Shown here piece by piece: positions 21,791 to 33,109 of a stretch of DNA of 64,000 nt. The notes beneath the pieces are model-generated. The model worked only from the letters and a program-made list of their open reading frames with translations, did not search any database and was not told the DNA's origin. How positions within the stretch are numbered: position 1 is the first letter of the stretch; each line of letters starts with the position of its first letter. Source of the stretch: Salminus brasiliensis (taxonomy: Eukaryota; Chordata; Actinopteri; Characiformes; Bryconidae). The stretch covers positions 30,685,487 to 30,749,486 of the forward strand of contig NC_132880.1 in assembly GCF_030463535.1 (NCBI RefSeq). Reading direction: 5' to 3'. The position numbers and the translations under genes are program-made.

Positions 21791-24700
21791 ATGGAGGAGG
21801 GGATCACTCAGTGTAATGGAGAGACAAGTGACACCGCGTCCAGAGTTTCATCAGAAGAAACTGTGCGTGACGGAAGGAGCAGACAGCCAAGATGGACAAA
21901 CGGTACACTGCACTATCACTCTGTGACTATTTTTATTTCTGTCTTGCCATAGCATCTGCTGTAAGGCACCTGGGACAGTTACTGTTCCTTTTCTTTTGCT
22001 TAAACTCTTTAAAAATCTGTCTATAGCATTTTACAAGTCAATGAAGTGTCCTTACAGAAGAAACAGTGGTCTCTGGTGCGAGACATGTACAAATACATAC
22101 ATTCTGCATATTCTACATTTATCACATACGTATGTGTGATTTTATGAACCAAACTATGTTCTAAAATCTCTTTACTCCTTACACTTTTAAACGCACAGGT
22201 GCTACAAATGCTTAAAATGGGTTCTTTAAATAATGCCACAGACTAACAACCAAAAATTAATGAAGTGACTGTGTAGAACCTCTAAATTGGCATAGACCCT
22301 TTTCACCAAATGAAAAAAAGGCCTGTAGAAGGTTGTTCACGCTCACACTCATCTCTTTTACAAACATGTGTTCCTTTAAGGTCATGTGTTACTCCCTTAT
22401 TGGTCCACAGTGGTCCACAGTTGCTGTGGTTTTTACATTTGTCAGTGCCACTGCTACATTGAGAGTGGATCCCCCACCCAAAAATATCCAATCAGACCAC
22501 AGTTTCTGACCACAGATGAAAGGCTTGAGTATAACAAACACAAATCGTACATCAACAGATGAGCTACAGTCTGCAATCAGATGAGCTACTAGAACCTTGG
22601 AGGGGTTTGAAGGAGTGGAGGGGTTTCTAATAAAGTGGCTGGCAGGTGTATGTCGAGAGCTTTCTACAGGCACAAGGACGTTGAATGGTGGGGGTCATTA
22701 TGTTAGAGCACAGTTGGTGCTGCATCCTATTCTAATGATCCTAGGTTTAACTGCATGAGATGTTATGAGAGTGTAAGACATGTTGTGTATTGACATAATA
22801 ATTAGACAGGAAAAGAATATTCACTATTTGTGTTGGACGCAGTCATACGCCGTGACAGTGAGCACAAGGGGCCAGAGCAGTGGGCAGCTAGGGGAGCAGA
22901 GAGGGTTAAGGGCCTTGCTCAAGGGTCCAACAGTGGCAGCTTTTCGGGCCCGGGGGGTCGAACCCACAACCCTGTCATCAATAGCCCGGTGTTCTAACCA
23001 CTGAGCCATTACTGCCCTGATTTAGATGGCATTACACACACTGCACATATTCACACATACTTGTAGTGCAAAGATATTGCAAAATGATTTCATTGTGTGC
23101 ATGTGTTTGTGTAACTGTTGTGTTGTGTGTTTATGTTTTTAGGTCAGTGTGTCCTGGCTGTGCCAACGTCTTCTATACTGGCCCCAAGCTTTGACCTGTC
23201 ACTCTGCAGAATTCTGTTTGAGAGGGAAGGCTTCCAAGTTAGTGCTGTCTTTACACTCCTTTACAATCTTAAACTGAAAAGTTGTAAGAATCAGAATATT
23301 CCTAAAGCACTTCTTGAGTTAGATTTTTCACAGGAGAGTCTATGTAATGACGCTAAGAGGAAATAGTGTTGCAATAACACATTTCCTCATACATGAACGA
23401 AGATTACTAGCTTGTTATATCATCTGTGTATGAAGAACACACGCTATTAGTGATTCATAACCTACACACTGCCATGCCAAAAATTCTGCCTGATTCTGAC
23501 AGGAATATCCGCATATTTTTCATGATCAGTTTTATCTGTAATACCATTTAATTTTTCTGCCAAATCTGAAAAATGTACTGTCATAAACTCAGCACATCTG
23601 GTTGGAAGCTACTATTGCTTTTGATATCACATAAATATTGTTTGTTTAACCCCTTGAATCTTAGGTTTATTGTTAGTTTTCTATTACATATACAATTTAT
23701 TTGTTAACTGCTTGTTTTAGCATGTTTTGTGAAGTTCCACATGGTTCTATTTAAGGGCCCATGAATATTTCTAAAGCACTACTTGAGTTAGATTTTTCAC
23801 AGGAGAGTCTATGTAATGACATTTGTGGGCTTTTAATTCATACTGAATAAGATTACTCCACAATTATTACTGCCAGACTGTAAGAGCTACATACACTGCA
23901 GGTTCATACTGAATAAAATTACTCTATATTTATTAATGTGAGACCGTAGGAACTACACACACTGCAGATTCATACTGGATAACATTACTCTACATGTATT
24001 AATGTGAGACTGTAGGAACTACACACACTGCAGATTCATACTGGATAACATTACTCTACATGTATTAATGTGAGATTGTAGGAACTACACACACTGCAGA
24101 TTCATACTGGATAACATTACTCTACATGTATTAATGTGAGATTGTAGGAACTACACACACTGCAGATTCATACTGGATAACATTACTCTACATTTTTTAA
24201 TGTGAGACTGTAGGAACTACACACAGTACAGATTCAGGTGTTATTGTCAAACTGTAAAAAAAAAAAAAAACTACAATCACTGCTGATTCTTACTGGATTA
24301 AAGTCACTTCACAGTTATTACTGTGAGACTAATTCTACTCACACAGTGGATTTATATGAGATGAAAACCACAGGTCTCTTCGTCCAGTTAAAGCAGGGAA
24401 TAACTGTTGTGTATTACAGTGAGACAATTGTGGACCTTCTTATACAGATCCCTGTGGAAGACTTTGAAACTCCTGTTGGAATAGCGCTGGATCCTCCATC
24501 TATCAGAAGATACCTGTTCTTCAACTCGTCCCTGTTTCACTTCTTCTTGGCACCAGTAAGAGGGACACTGTGACACACTTTATGAAATACACTTATAAAA
24601 GCCACTTCATAAAAATCACTGGCCGAGCAGCCAGTACATTGAGTTTTAGGTGTTCACATTCATATTCATATAGAGTCATAGTAACAGTAAGAACTATTGA

Positions 24701-27700
24701 GCCAGATTCATTAAGTGCAAGGTTTACCATGACGCTAAGAGGAAATAGTGTTGCAATAACACATTTCCTCATACATGAACGAAGATTAATCGCTTGTTAT
24801 TTCATCTGTGTATGAAGAACACACGCTATTAGTGATTCATAACCTACACACTGCCATGCCAAAAATTCTGCCTGATTCTGACAGGAATATCCGCATATTT
24901 TTCATTATCAGTTTTATCTGTAATACCATTTAATTTTTCTGTCAAATCTGAAAAATGTACTGTCATAAACTCAGCACATCTGGTTGGAAGCTACTATTGC
25001 TTTTGATATCACATAAATATTGTTTGTTTAACCCCTTGAATCTTAGGTTTATTGTTAGTTTTCTATTACATATACAATTTATTTGTTAACTGCTTGTTTT
25101 AGCATGTTTTGTGAAGTTCCACATGGTTCTATTTAAGGGCCCATGAAACTGATGTTACATTTGACAGCAGTGTAGTAGAGAAGAGAGTGAAGAACTGATG
25201 TGTGGGTTTACATACATTTTATACATTTTATTTATATTATAATCATAAAGTTGCCATTTTTAGCAACTTCTTTTATTGGAACACGTGGCTCTGATTCTGG
25301 CTCCGATTTTTTCCCCCTTGTTGGCACACAAAAAGGCAGAGTATTGGTCATTAATAAGCATGAGCTCATTAGCATATCAGTTTTGATTGGTTGCTACCTA
25401 GGCCATGCTAAATAGCAGCACACTGACAATCACCACTGTGACTTTAATAATAGGACTCCATGAATAGCACATTTTGCATGATGTAGCACCAAAAGTTTCA
25501 GTGATCCTTTATTAACGAACACAGAAACACACAAAATGACAATGTTGTAACACTCATGATCTTACTTTTAGGATCATTCTGGGCCACTTTACCCTCTTTG
25601 GTTACAGTCACTCACAAGGTACAGCATTATGATATCTGACTCATTATTCAACACTCGGCCCTTCCAGATGTTTGTCAGTGTTGCAATGGAGCAGATTTCC
25701 ACACTGAGAAAAAGGATATAGTTACCGGACTAATTGCCCACCCTCCATTACCGACTACATTGAACATTACATTACATTACATTACATTACATGAACTCTA
25801 TTAATCGTCAATAAAAAAACATAAATACAAATACATTTAATTCAGTTCTTTATGATTTATTATGTAATTTGTGCAAAAGCCACACCACTATGTAAAACTC
25901 TTAATCTCATCAGTGAGTGTTGTAGTAAAACACTGAATAACAATTATTCTGGAATAAATACAAATAACACTGAAATCCAGAATATTTACATTGTCTAAAA
26001 GAACACCGTTAGAAGATCACAAGTTTGGTTGCTGGCTTATCTGTGAACTTCAGCCACTGTCTGGATTTGACTGATTAGATAAACTCGACTTTGGATAGTA
26101 ACTGTAAATAAAGAGCTTCCTCCTGGAGAGCGCTGGAAAGGCTTAGCTAACACACTCAGACTTCTTTAAAACATTTGTTTTATTTATTTATTATAATGTT
26201 GGTGATTTTTTAAACAAATACGACATGGATAAACGGGTCATCCTACAGATGTACTGTATTTTAGTAATGCAGAATTCATGTGCATGTTTGACTGTCATAC
26301 TTGTTGAGCTGTGCTCTTGTGTGTGTGCAGGTTTTGTATATCGTGCTGTGGTGTGCTGTGTACTCCAGCCTGCACCAGTACCTTGCTAAGAGCAGCTATA
26401 ATTTCTGGGTGCTCTGTCTTTGTGTGAGCCTCGCCTCCATCTGCATCACCACGGCCATCATGCTCCTTCTCCACTACAACAACAATGAGGCAGGAAGACG
26501 TTTATTCTTAAATTATCATAAGAGTTCCTCACAGCACTGCTTTTTAATGTTTTATTAATGTTGACCTGATATCCACTATGGTTTAAAAGCTTGGAGTCAT
26601 TTGTAATCATTTTTAAGAGTTGGTCATATTTTATTCAATAATATGTTATATGCATTTTATTCAATAGTGCAGAACATCAGTTTATTTAACGTAGTTAACG
26701 GATAAATAATATATTGTAACTATAAAGTGCACTTTCTGAGGAAGGGGCAGAGCGATTGTGCAGCATAAATAATATACAAGTGGTACTATTGTGTTGCTTG
26801 GTGGTTGCTATGGGATTGATAGGCAGTTGCTATGCTGTTCCAATTAGTTGCTAAAGTATCCCAGGTGATTGATATAGGGTGTGCTAGGTGGTTGCTAGGC
26901 TGTTGTTAAATGGTTGCTATGGGGTGTGCTAGGTGGTTGCTAGGCTGTTGTAGGGTGTTTTTAGGGTGGTGATGCTCAATCAGTAATTATTTATTTATAG
27001 GCATGCCTTGTCAAATAATCTGCGTTAAGATTTGATCACCATTTTTAATTTTTTTATAGCTCACTTTAATATTCTACTGCTTTCTTGTTCGTTGTAGAAT
27101 CATATACAGTGCTGTAGTTACCAGATTAAGAGCATTAGCATATATCCTTTTTTATTTCCAAATTTGGCTGTGCCAATTGACCCACCCATTCGTAGCTCTA
27201 CCTAGCACTAGCACTTGCTTTCGACACTAGGAGGGAGGGACACCTGGGCCTTAGTGGAAGTGCATTAGACCACTGAACCACTCTGACCGAACAGCTTAGT
27301 GTCTTGCATAATAGTATACTATTACTGGAGTGTACAATGCTGTCCAAAAAATCAGAGACCACCCTTCACTTATTTAATAACAGGGAGAAGCTGGGACCGC
27401 TAACAACCATGCAATATGTAGTAGACCACCAAAACTGCCTCCGTCAGATACACAGCACTTAAAACATTCATCTTTGGGAGAGGTAGAACATCAAGATCTG
27501 TTTTGAAAATGAAAATTAATACATAACATTTGATAAAGGACATTTGCTCAGTGTTTCAGGACAAACACAGCAGGAGATTGTGGCAAATCACTTCTTTAAA
27601 AGACAAAAAGTGTGCATTGATCGCTGGAACTCAAGTTGAGATCATGTTTATGATTTTGAAAAACTCTTTAATGCAAGATAAGAGGGGTAGCATTAGGCAG

Positions 27701-30700
27701 TCTTTGCTGAGCATTTATTAAAGTGCAATATTGCAAGCACTTAAAGCGGAGTCTGGCAAGACACTTGCTGAAACTGTGGCATTTTTCTCCTCAGATTAAT
27801 GTGAACACAGATGTGCGTCTGGTGTCCGTGAATGAGCGGCTCATCAGACACGGGCTGCTGCTAGGTGTGGCTGACTGGGTCCAGCAATGCAGTGGAAAAA
27901 TGCAGGTAAAACACCAAACTGGACAGTATTGATAGTTAAATATAGTCAAATATCTAAAAATATATAGGTTTAGATCCAAAGGATACCTCTAAGCTAAGAT
28001 ACTACTAAATACAAAAGTCAGTATAGATACCACAGTGCTCAACACACACACTACACTTTGCCCAAGTACTCTTGCAAGAGGTGGGTCTTCAGTCTGCGTT
28101 TGAAGACAGCGAGCAACTCTGCCATTTGGACACCAAGGGGAAGTTCGTCCCACCACTTCGGTGCCAGGACAAAAAAAAAACCCTAGACGCTTGTCTTCCG
28201 TGGATTTTGAGGGATGGCGGGTCGAGCCGAGCCGTACTTGAAGCTGGAAGGGCTCTTGGTGTGGATCTGCTTTCGACCATTGCCATCAAGTACGGAGGGG
28301 CTGGTCTGTTCTTGGCTTTGTAGGCCAGCGTCAGGGTTTTGAATCTGATGCAGGACGCAGCTACAGTAAGCCAGTGAAGAGAACGTAGCACAGGAGCAAC
28401 ATGGCTGAATTTAGAAGCATTGACGACAATCTGTGCCGCTGCATTCTGGATCGGTATGTTTAGTTTTCATGTTCTAGGGTAAAATAGCTCCACACTGCAG
28501 ACTCCGAACTCTCCTGAGAACGTCCTTACTGCTGCCTGCTGGGAATACTGTCCATTAAAGTTGCCTTGAGGACATCAGGCTCTGAACACTGTGGTTAATA
28601 CTGTGGTTAGTGCTCTATGCAGAATTCTGTGTGCTTTGTTTGGTAAACTGAAGATGTGGGTTCATGGGACAGTAGCAGTTGTCCCATCATCATAATGTGG
28701 GGTCTTTTTGTCAGTGGATTTTGAAACAATTTTTCACCCATTACCTACATTTACATTTACGGCATTTAGCTGACGCTCTTCTCCAGAGCAACTTACAAGG
28801 TTACTCATATTACAAAGGTGAGCCAATGTAGTGATAGGAGTCTTGCCCAAGACTCTTATTGGTGTAGCACAGCATAGTCACCCAGACTAGGAATCGAACC
28901 CTTGTGGTAGCTTACTGGCAGGTAGTGATGTTATCTGTTGCACCACACCAACCACTACATCTGGGTTTAATTTGACTAACTCAGTTCAGAAGTCAAAAAT
29001 CAGCAGTTTAACTTTTAGATAATAATCTTGTCAGAGAGAATGTGTACACTGTGCTGTCAAATTTGGCCTAGTGTTCATTTCCTGTGGTCTATCTGATAAA
29101 ATATTGTCGTTACCACAGTGTCACACTCATTTTTTCCCCCTCTCTTTTTTTTCCTAGCTGTTTTGTGTGTTCTGGGACATGTCCCCCTGCTTGCGAGCCC
29201 TAACTGAAACTCTAGAGGGACTGGACTTTGTCAGAGGTGAAATAGAGGTAGGTTTATATTTGCACTTTCATTGACAATTCATTCATGTTCATTTCTTTGG
29301 GTGTTTTTTGGCCTTACAGGCCATTGCTCTACAAAATAAAATGCACTCACTTGCTTTACAATCCAAATCGGACTAAAAAGTCCTAAATCTTACATTTTGA
29401 TTTTTTACTTATTAATTTTATTTTTTTAAACTTCAGTTCTGCTGCATTTGTAACTCCGTCTCAATTGATTTTGTCCTCATCATTTGTAGCATTTGTAATG
29501 TAGCAGTGGTTGGTGACCATGCGAATATAGGCGCTCCCGTTGGTTACTGTGGCAATGTATGAAGCAGAAAAGCCTGGCGCTGTTTTCTCCTTTCTGTTCC
29601 TCACTATGACCTGCCTCCACATGCTTGTTATCGCCCCCCTAACCTGCAGACCAGCAGATGTACTCTTTAAAAGTGTTTATGCTTTGAGATACAGGTTCCT
29701 GCATGAATGTACTACTGACAAAAAGACAGAACTGTGAGAGTCTCACATGTTCATGTTTTCAACATAGGATTTGAGTGGGAGGGTGTAGCTAAATTGGAAG
29801 AAATTGACATTGAACGATAATTCGTTCCATTCAGACAGCGGATTTTTTTATAAGCAGCATCATGGTTTTGAATCTGATGTAGGAAGCAGCTACAGGAAGC
29901 CAGTCAAGAGAACACAGCAGTGGAGTGACATGGCTGGACTTAGAAATGTTGAAGACGACCCGTGCTGCTGCATTCTGGATGAGTTGCAGTGGCCTAATGG
30001 TGCGCAGAGGAAGACCAGCCAGAAGAGAGTTGCAGTAGTCAAGTCTTGAAGTGACGAGAGACTGAACGAGCACCTGGGCGGCCTCTCTAGAGAGGAAGGG
30101 TCGAATTCTCTGGATGTTGTACAGGAGAAATAAAATGAAATGATCGAATTACGTTTGCTACATGGCTGGAGAACGATAACTGATCATCCATGATTACAAC
30201 AAGACTTCAAGCTTCTGTAGAAGGAGTGACCAGTGAGTTCTCAAAGGAGATGGCAAGATCATTTTGAAGTCCAGCAGTTCCCGGGATGTACAGCAGCTCT
30301 GTCTTGCTGGGGTTAAGTTTGAGGTGGTGAGCCACCATCCTAGAAGAGATGTCAGCGAGACACGCTGAGATGTGGGTAGAAACCTGTGTGTCAGACGGAA
30401 AGAAAGCATGAGTTGAGGGTCATCGGCATTACAGTGGTAAGAGAATCCATGAGAGGATATCACTTTACCAAGAGAGCTAGTGTAGAGTGAGAAAAGAAGA
30501 GGACCAAGAACCGAGCCTTGTGGAACGCCATTGGAGAGACTACAAGGAGCGGACGTGTCCCCCTGCCATGTTACCTGCTATGAGCGCCCCTGCAGGTACA
30601 ATGCAAACCATCGCCAGAGCCAGTAATTCCAAGGCCGGCAAGGATAGACAGGAGGATCTTGTGGTCCACTGTGTCAAAAGCTGCGGAGAGGTCGAGGAGG

Positions 30701-32578
30701 ATCAGAACTCATGACAGATTACAATTCACAATTCACATGTAATTTCATTTCATGAAAGAGAGGAAAATAAAGTTAAAATACAAGCATAATGCAATAACTG
30801 TTTTTCAGGCACTGCATCTATTCTAGCATCTACCAATTCTTGCAAATATATGACTGAGAAGAAGCTTTGCTTGTTACATGAAATTTTTGGTGAATAAATT
30901 GGTGAAATCTGAGAAACCAAAAAAGCACAAGCACATTTTCTTTTCCTTCATCCTACAGAACAAACTGAAGAAGAGAATGTCCCACCTCTTTGTAGTGACT
31001 GAGGTCCCGAACACTGAAGCTGACGATTGTGAGCTGAGTGAGGAGCCTGATGAGGAGCAGCCCCTGTTGGTGGAGGCCAGACCGAGAAGCATTTCACAGA
31101 GGCAGATAGAAGATTCAAAACTGACCAGAAGCCACAGCCTGATACCTGACTGTACCCGTTCCTATGAGGTAACTGAGGCATGGCAGAAATCCTTTAACCC
31201 TTTTCTTTGTGGTTCCAGTTCCATGTACATCACAGAAACACATTAATTTCTCTTTTAAATGGTCTTTCTTATTCATTATTAATTTATTATTAATTTATTA
31301 TTAATTTTGTTACATTGTACATATTTCACAGTTTTGAATTATCAAGAAATGGGAAAGTAAATTGACTAATCAGTGTTTTTCAACCTAATCTTAATCAATT
31401 ACATCTGTGGCATACGGTGGTTAACATGGAGAAAAAATCTCCCTCCCTTTTCTTCCTGCACAGAGAAAAAAAACTAGCATATTCGCAGCTGATTGACAGT
31501 ATTCTAGACAATTAAAGTAGTGAACCGTTAAAGCACTTTTTTCCAATCAAAAAAAATTTCTAAATTATGCATATTTTTTGTTTACTTTGTGGGAGGGGGG
31601 ACTTTTTTTATGGGGGAGACTTAACATCAGTTATTACTAATAGAAAATTCTCAATTATAGAAAGAAAAAAATACTTATTATTGCTATTATATTCCACTGA
31701 AATACTGAAGCTTATGAACTACAGCCACTTAGTCTATCTAGTGTAGTTGCATTACAAAGAGGTGGTTGTAATACAACTCACTGTGGCTCATTATGTAACG
31801 GACCTGTGACAGAAACCATGTTGATCAGTCAGTTTATTATATAAGGATCTATATCCATAAAACAGCAGTGGCTCAGAGTACTCAGGCGTTTCCTTTGTTT
31901 ACTCCCATTTAGTCAGCTGAGCCTCTCAACTCCCTGGTTGCAGCTCAGTGTGCGTTTTGGACCAAAGCTTGTGTTTTTAAAGTGCTAAGAGTTTTGGGTA
32001 TCCAGAAGAAGAAACTCAGAGCAGAATAGAAACTTAAGGTGGAACTTTTTTTACACTGTCTTTTTTTTTCTTTTATGTAGTAAGAACATTATTATGACCC
32101 CTTCACCATTGCCATGTTTTGTTTTTGTCAATAACTTTTGACACCGCCCTCTAGTGGATGTGTTGCTTTACAATTCATGCCAACGTAAAAAGGACGCATG
32201 GAAGTATGTGGGCAGTGTCAGTTAGGACACTGAAATGGATCTGATTGTGCTGGACTATTCCTTTAATAATCAAAAGAATAGTCCAGCGTTTTTCAACCTA
32301 ATCCCTGTCAGGCATGCTGGATGCGGGAAAACAGTGTATAACTGCAATAGCTGCTTCAGAACATGACTTCCTTTCTGTCTCCTTTTGCAATCTTCCGTTT
32401 GTGTTTTCAGGCTATTGCGTACCAGCTCTTGCTGACCTACAGTGCTGTCTATGTGAGGCTTATGGTGTCGGAGAGACTTCCTGCTTCATCGCATCGCCCT
32501 CTAGGCATGGACAGAAATCACTGCACAACTGCGCCACTGTGCCTCTGTCAGTACATCCAGCACAAACTCCTGCGTTAG
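21791..32578 (+). CDS. tmem268: Transmembrane protein 268, 8 coding exons, 350 aa
   Basis: Vertebrate two-pass membrane protein of poorly defined function (human C9orf91, 342 aa). Coding exons: 21791-21902, 23143-23237, 24448-24555, 26331-26489, 27795-27905, 29158-29247, 30959-31168, 32411-32578 (stop TAG). Phases agree throughout. I identified it by similarity to human TMEM268 recalled from memory: a QxxTV/LAV-type strand and SFDL in exon 2, the RRY-NS motif (residues 89-96), NTD-RL after the second membrane segment, the hLLGVxD motif, an acidic linker ending in PLL, and the final YxRLhV segment. Membrane helices are predicted at about 98-119 and 130-152. The exon 4 donor reads GAG|GCAGGA, an apparent GC-AG intron; no GT donor keeps frame. 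Exon 3 is flanked by two nearly identical 414-bp repeats. The ATG was chosen as the first in frame after a good acceptor at 21778-21779; earlier exons are untranslated. Confidence 0.93.
22250..22720 (-). repeat. Dispersed repeat ending in AATAAAGTGGC
   Basis: The element ends 'TTTCTAATAAAGTGGCTGGCAGGTGTA' (22626-22651), the usual terminus of a fish Tc1-like/noncoding family. The interior has the tandem TGGTCCACAG pair at 22401-22420. In tmem268 intron 1. Confidence 0.45.
22862..23018 (-). mobile_element. tRNA-derived SINE (same family as 9644-9912), reverse
   Basis: The reverse complement gives GGCTCAGTGGTTAGAACACC (A-box region), TGTGGGTTCGACCCC (B box) and GCTGCCACTGTTGGACCC, matching the plus-strand copy. 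Ends about 120 bp before tmem268 exon 2. Confidence 0.75.
23351..23763. repeat. About 414-bp direct repeat, left copy
   Basis: From GCTAAGAGGAAATAGTGTTG to TTTAAGGGCCCATG this matches 24733-25146 with about six differences by eye (98-99%). Flanked on both sides by a second 55-57-bp direct repeat (23298-23350 and 23764-23820, 'CTAAAGCACT.CTTGAGTTAG...'). In tmem268 intron 2. Confidence 0.9.
23835..24237. repeat. 66-bp minisatellite, about six units
   Basis: The phrase AACTACACACACTGCAG recurs at 23951, 24017, 24083 and 24149 (exact 66-bp period), with diverged units at both ends. The central units are nearly identical. In tmem268 intron 2, 210 bp before the third coding exon. Confidence 0.93.
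24733..25146. repeat. About 414-bp direct repeat, right copy
   Basis: Near-identical partner of 23351-23763 in tmem268 intron 3, on the other side of the third coding exon (24448-24555). It lacks the 57-bp flanking repeats of the left copy. Confidence 0.9.
25758..25792. repeat. (ATTAC)n short tandem repeat
   Basis: About six ATTAC pentamers in tmem268 intron 3. Confidence 0.85.
26780..26975. repeat. GGTTGCTAGGCTGTTG-type minisatellite
   Basis: Irregular repeats of 'GTGCTAGGTGGTTGCTAGGCTGTTG' and variants in tmem268 intron 4. Such 'ggttgctatgg' arrays are common in ostariophysan genomes. Confidence 0.75.
27330..27720 (+). pseudogene. Tc1-like element remnant
   Basis: 'GCTGTCCAAAAAATCAGAGACCACCCTTCA' followed by a degenerate reading frame matches the start of a teleost Tc1-like family. 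No intact transposase. In tmem268 intron 4, ending just before the fifth coding exon. Confidence 0.4.
28050..28470 (-). pseudogene. L2-like LINE fragment, reverse-transcriptase C-terminus
   Basis: The minus-strand reading ([49 protein letters not shown]) matches the end of L2-type reverse transcriptase ORFs. Truncated at both ends; in tmem268 intron 5, antisense to the gene. Confidence 0.8.
28745..28965. mobile_element. SINE-like repeat ('ttacggcatttagctgacgct' family)
   Basis: 'ACATTTACGGCATTTAGCTGACGCTCTT.TCCAGAGCAACTTACAAGG...ATCGAACCC' is a high-copy teleost repeat; a shorter reverse copy lies at 36120-36245. In tmem268 intron 5. Confidence 0.6.
29830..30715 (-). pseudogene. L2-like LINE fragment, reverse transcriptase
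   Basis: Minus-strand frames hold [15 protein letters not shown] (about 30700-30660), [15 protein letters not shown] (about 30457-30413; the catalytic YADD box reads NADD), [10 protein letters not shown], and [13 protein letters not shown]...[11 protein letters not shown]. It is frameshifted, internally shortened and dead. In tmem268 intron 6. Confidence 0.85.
32085..32225. repeat. Dispersed repeat shared with 7560-7710
   Basis: See the partner copy. In tmem268 intron 7. Nearby phrases TTTTTCAACCTAATC (31378 and 32288) bracket about 0.9 kb as direct repeats. Confidence 0.5.
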
Positions 32579-32709
32579 ACAAGGGGTGATCGAAAAGGCA
32601 CCCAGGATGTGCTTTGGTACAAAATGTGTGAAAGATGCACTATTCACTGTTAAACAGGCATCATCTGAGACTGCTGTATATGTAAATTATCCTTTAAGCT
32701 GCTCTTTGA

Positions 32710-32710
32710 A

Positions 32711-32715
<5 letters not shown>
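32710..32715 (+). promoter_or_regulatory. tmem268: Candidate polyadenylation signal of tmem268
   Basis: AATAAA 132 nt after the stop codon, directly followed by a (TA)n tract. Confidence 0.45.

Positions 32716-32768
<53 letters not shown>
32716..32768. repeat. (TA)n microsatellite
   Basis: About 26 TA units just past the tmem268 coding end. Confidence 0.95.
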
Positions 32769-32774
<6 letters not shown>

Positions 32775-33109
32775 GTATATAAAGTTTTCGTAATTTGCTG
32801 TGTGTGCTGTGATGTAAATGAGAGTGTTGATCTGATTCGGGTCTTATGTAAGGGTTGTGTGAGGAGAGAGGACCGGGAAAGAGAGAGAGAGCGAGCGAGC
32901 GGCCTAGAGAGAATCACTCATGCAGGAGGATGTCAGCATGAATCAGAAAGCGAGTCAGTGAATCTGTACAGGCCTGGTAACAGCTTATCACATTATGGCA
33001 CAGCAGGCAAACATGCAGCACAGACCAGGCAGCACATCGCTGCTATAGTGCAGCGCAATCGGCGATGGACTTTAACCGCCTACAAGGCTCCAGGAGTCAG
33101 AACTTAAGG

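Noticed and set aside
24238-24573. Longer third coding exon of tmem268 starting upstream of 24448
   Set aside because: The frame is open upstream only by chance; the acceptor at 24446-24447 keeps phase and matches the human protein alignment.
30194-30463. A separate coding gene on the minus strand
   Set aside because: It is reverse-transcriptase sequence of a broken L2-like LINE.
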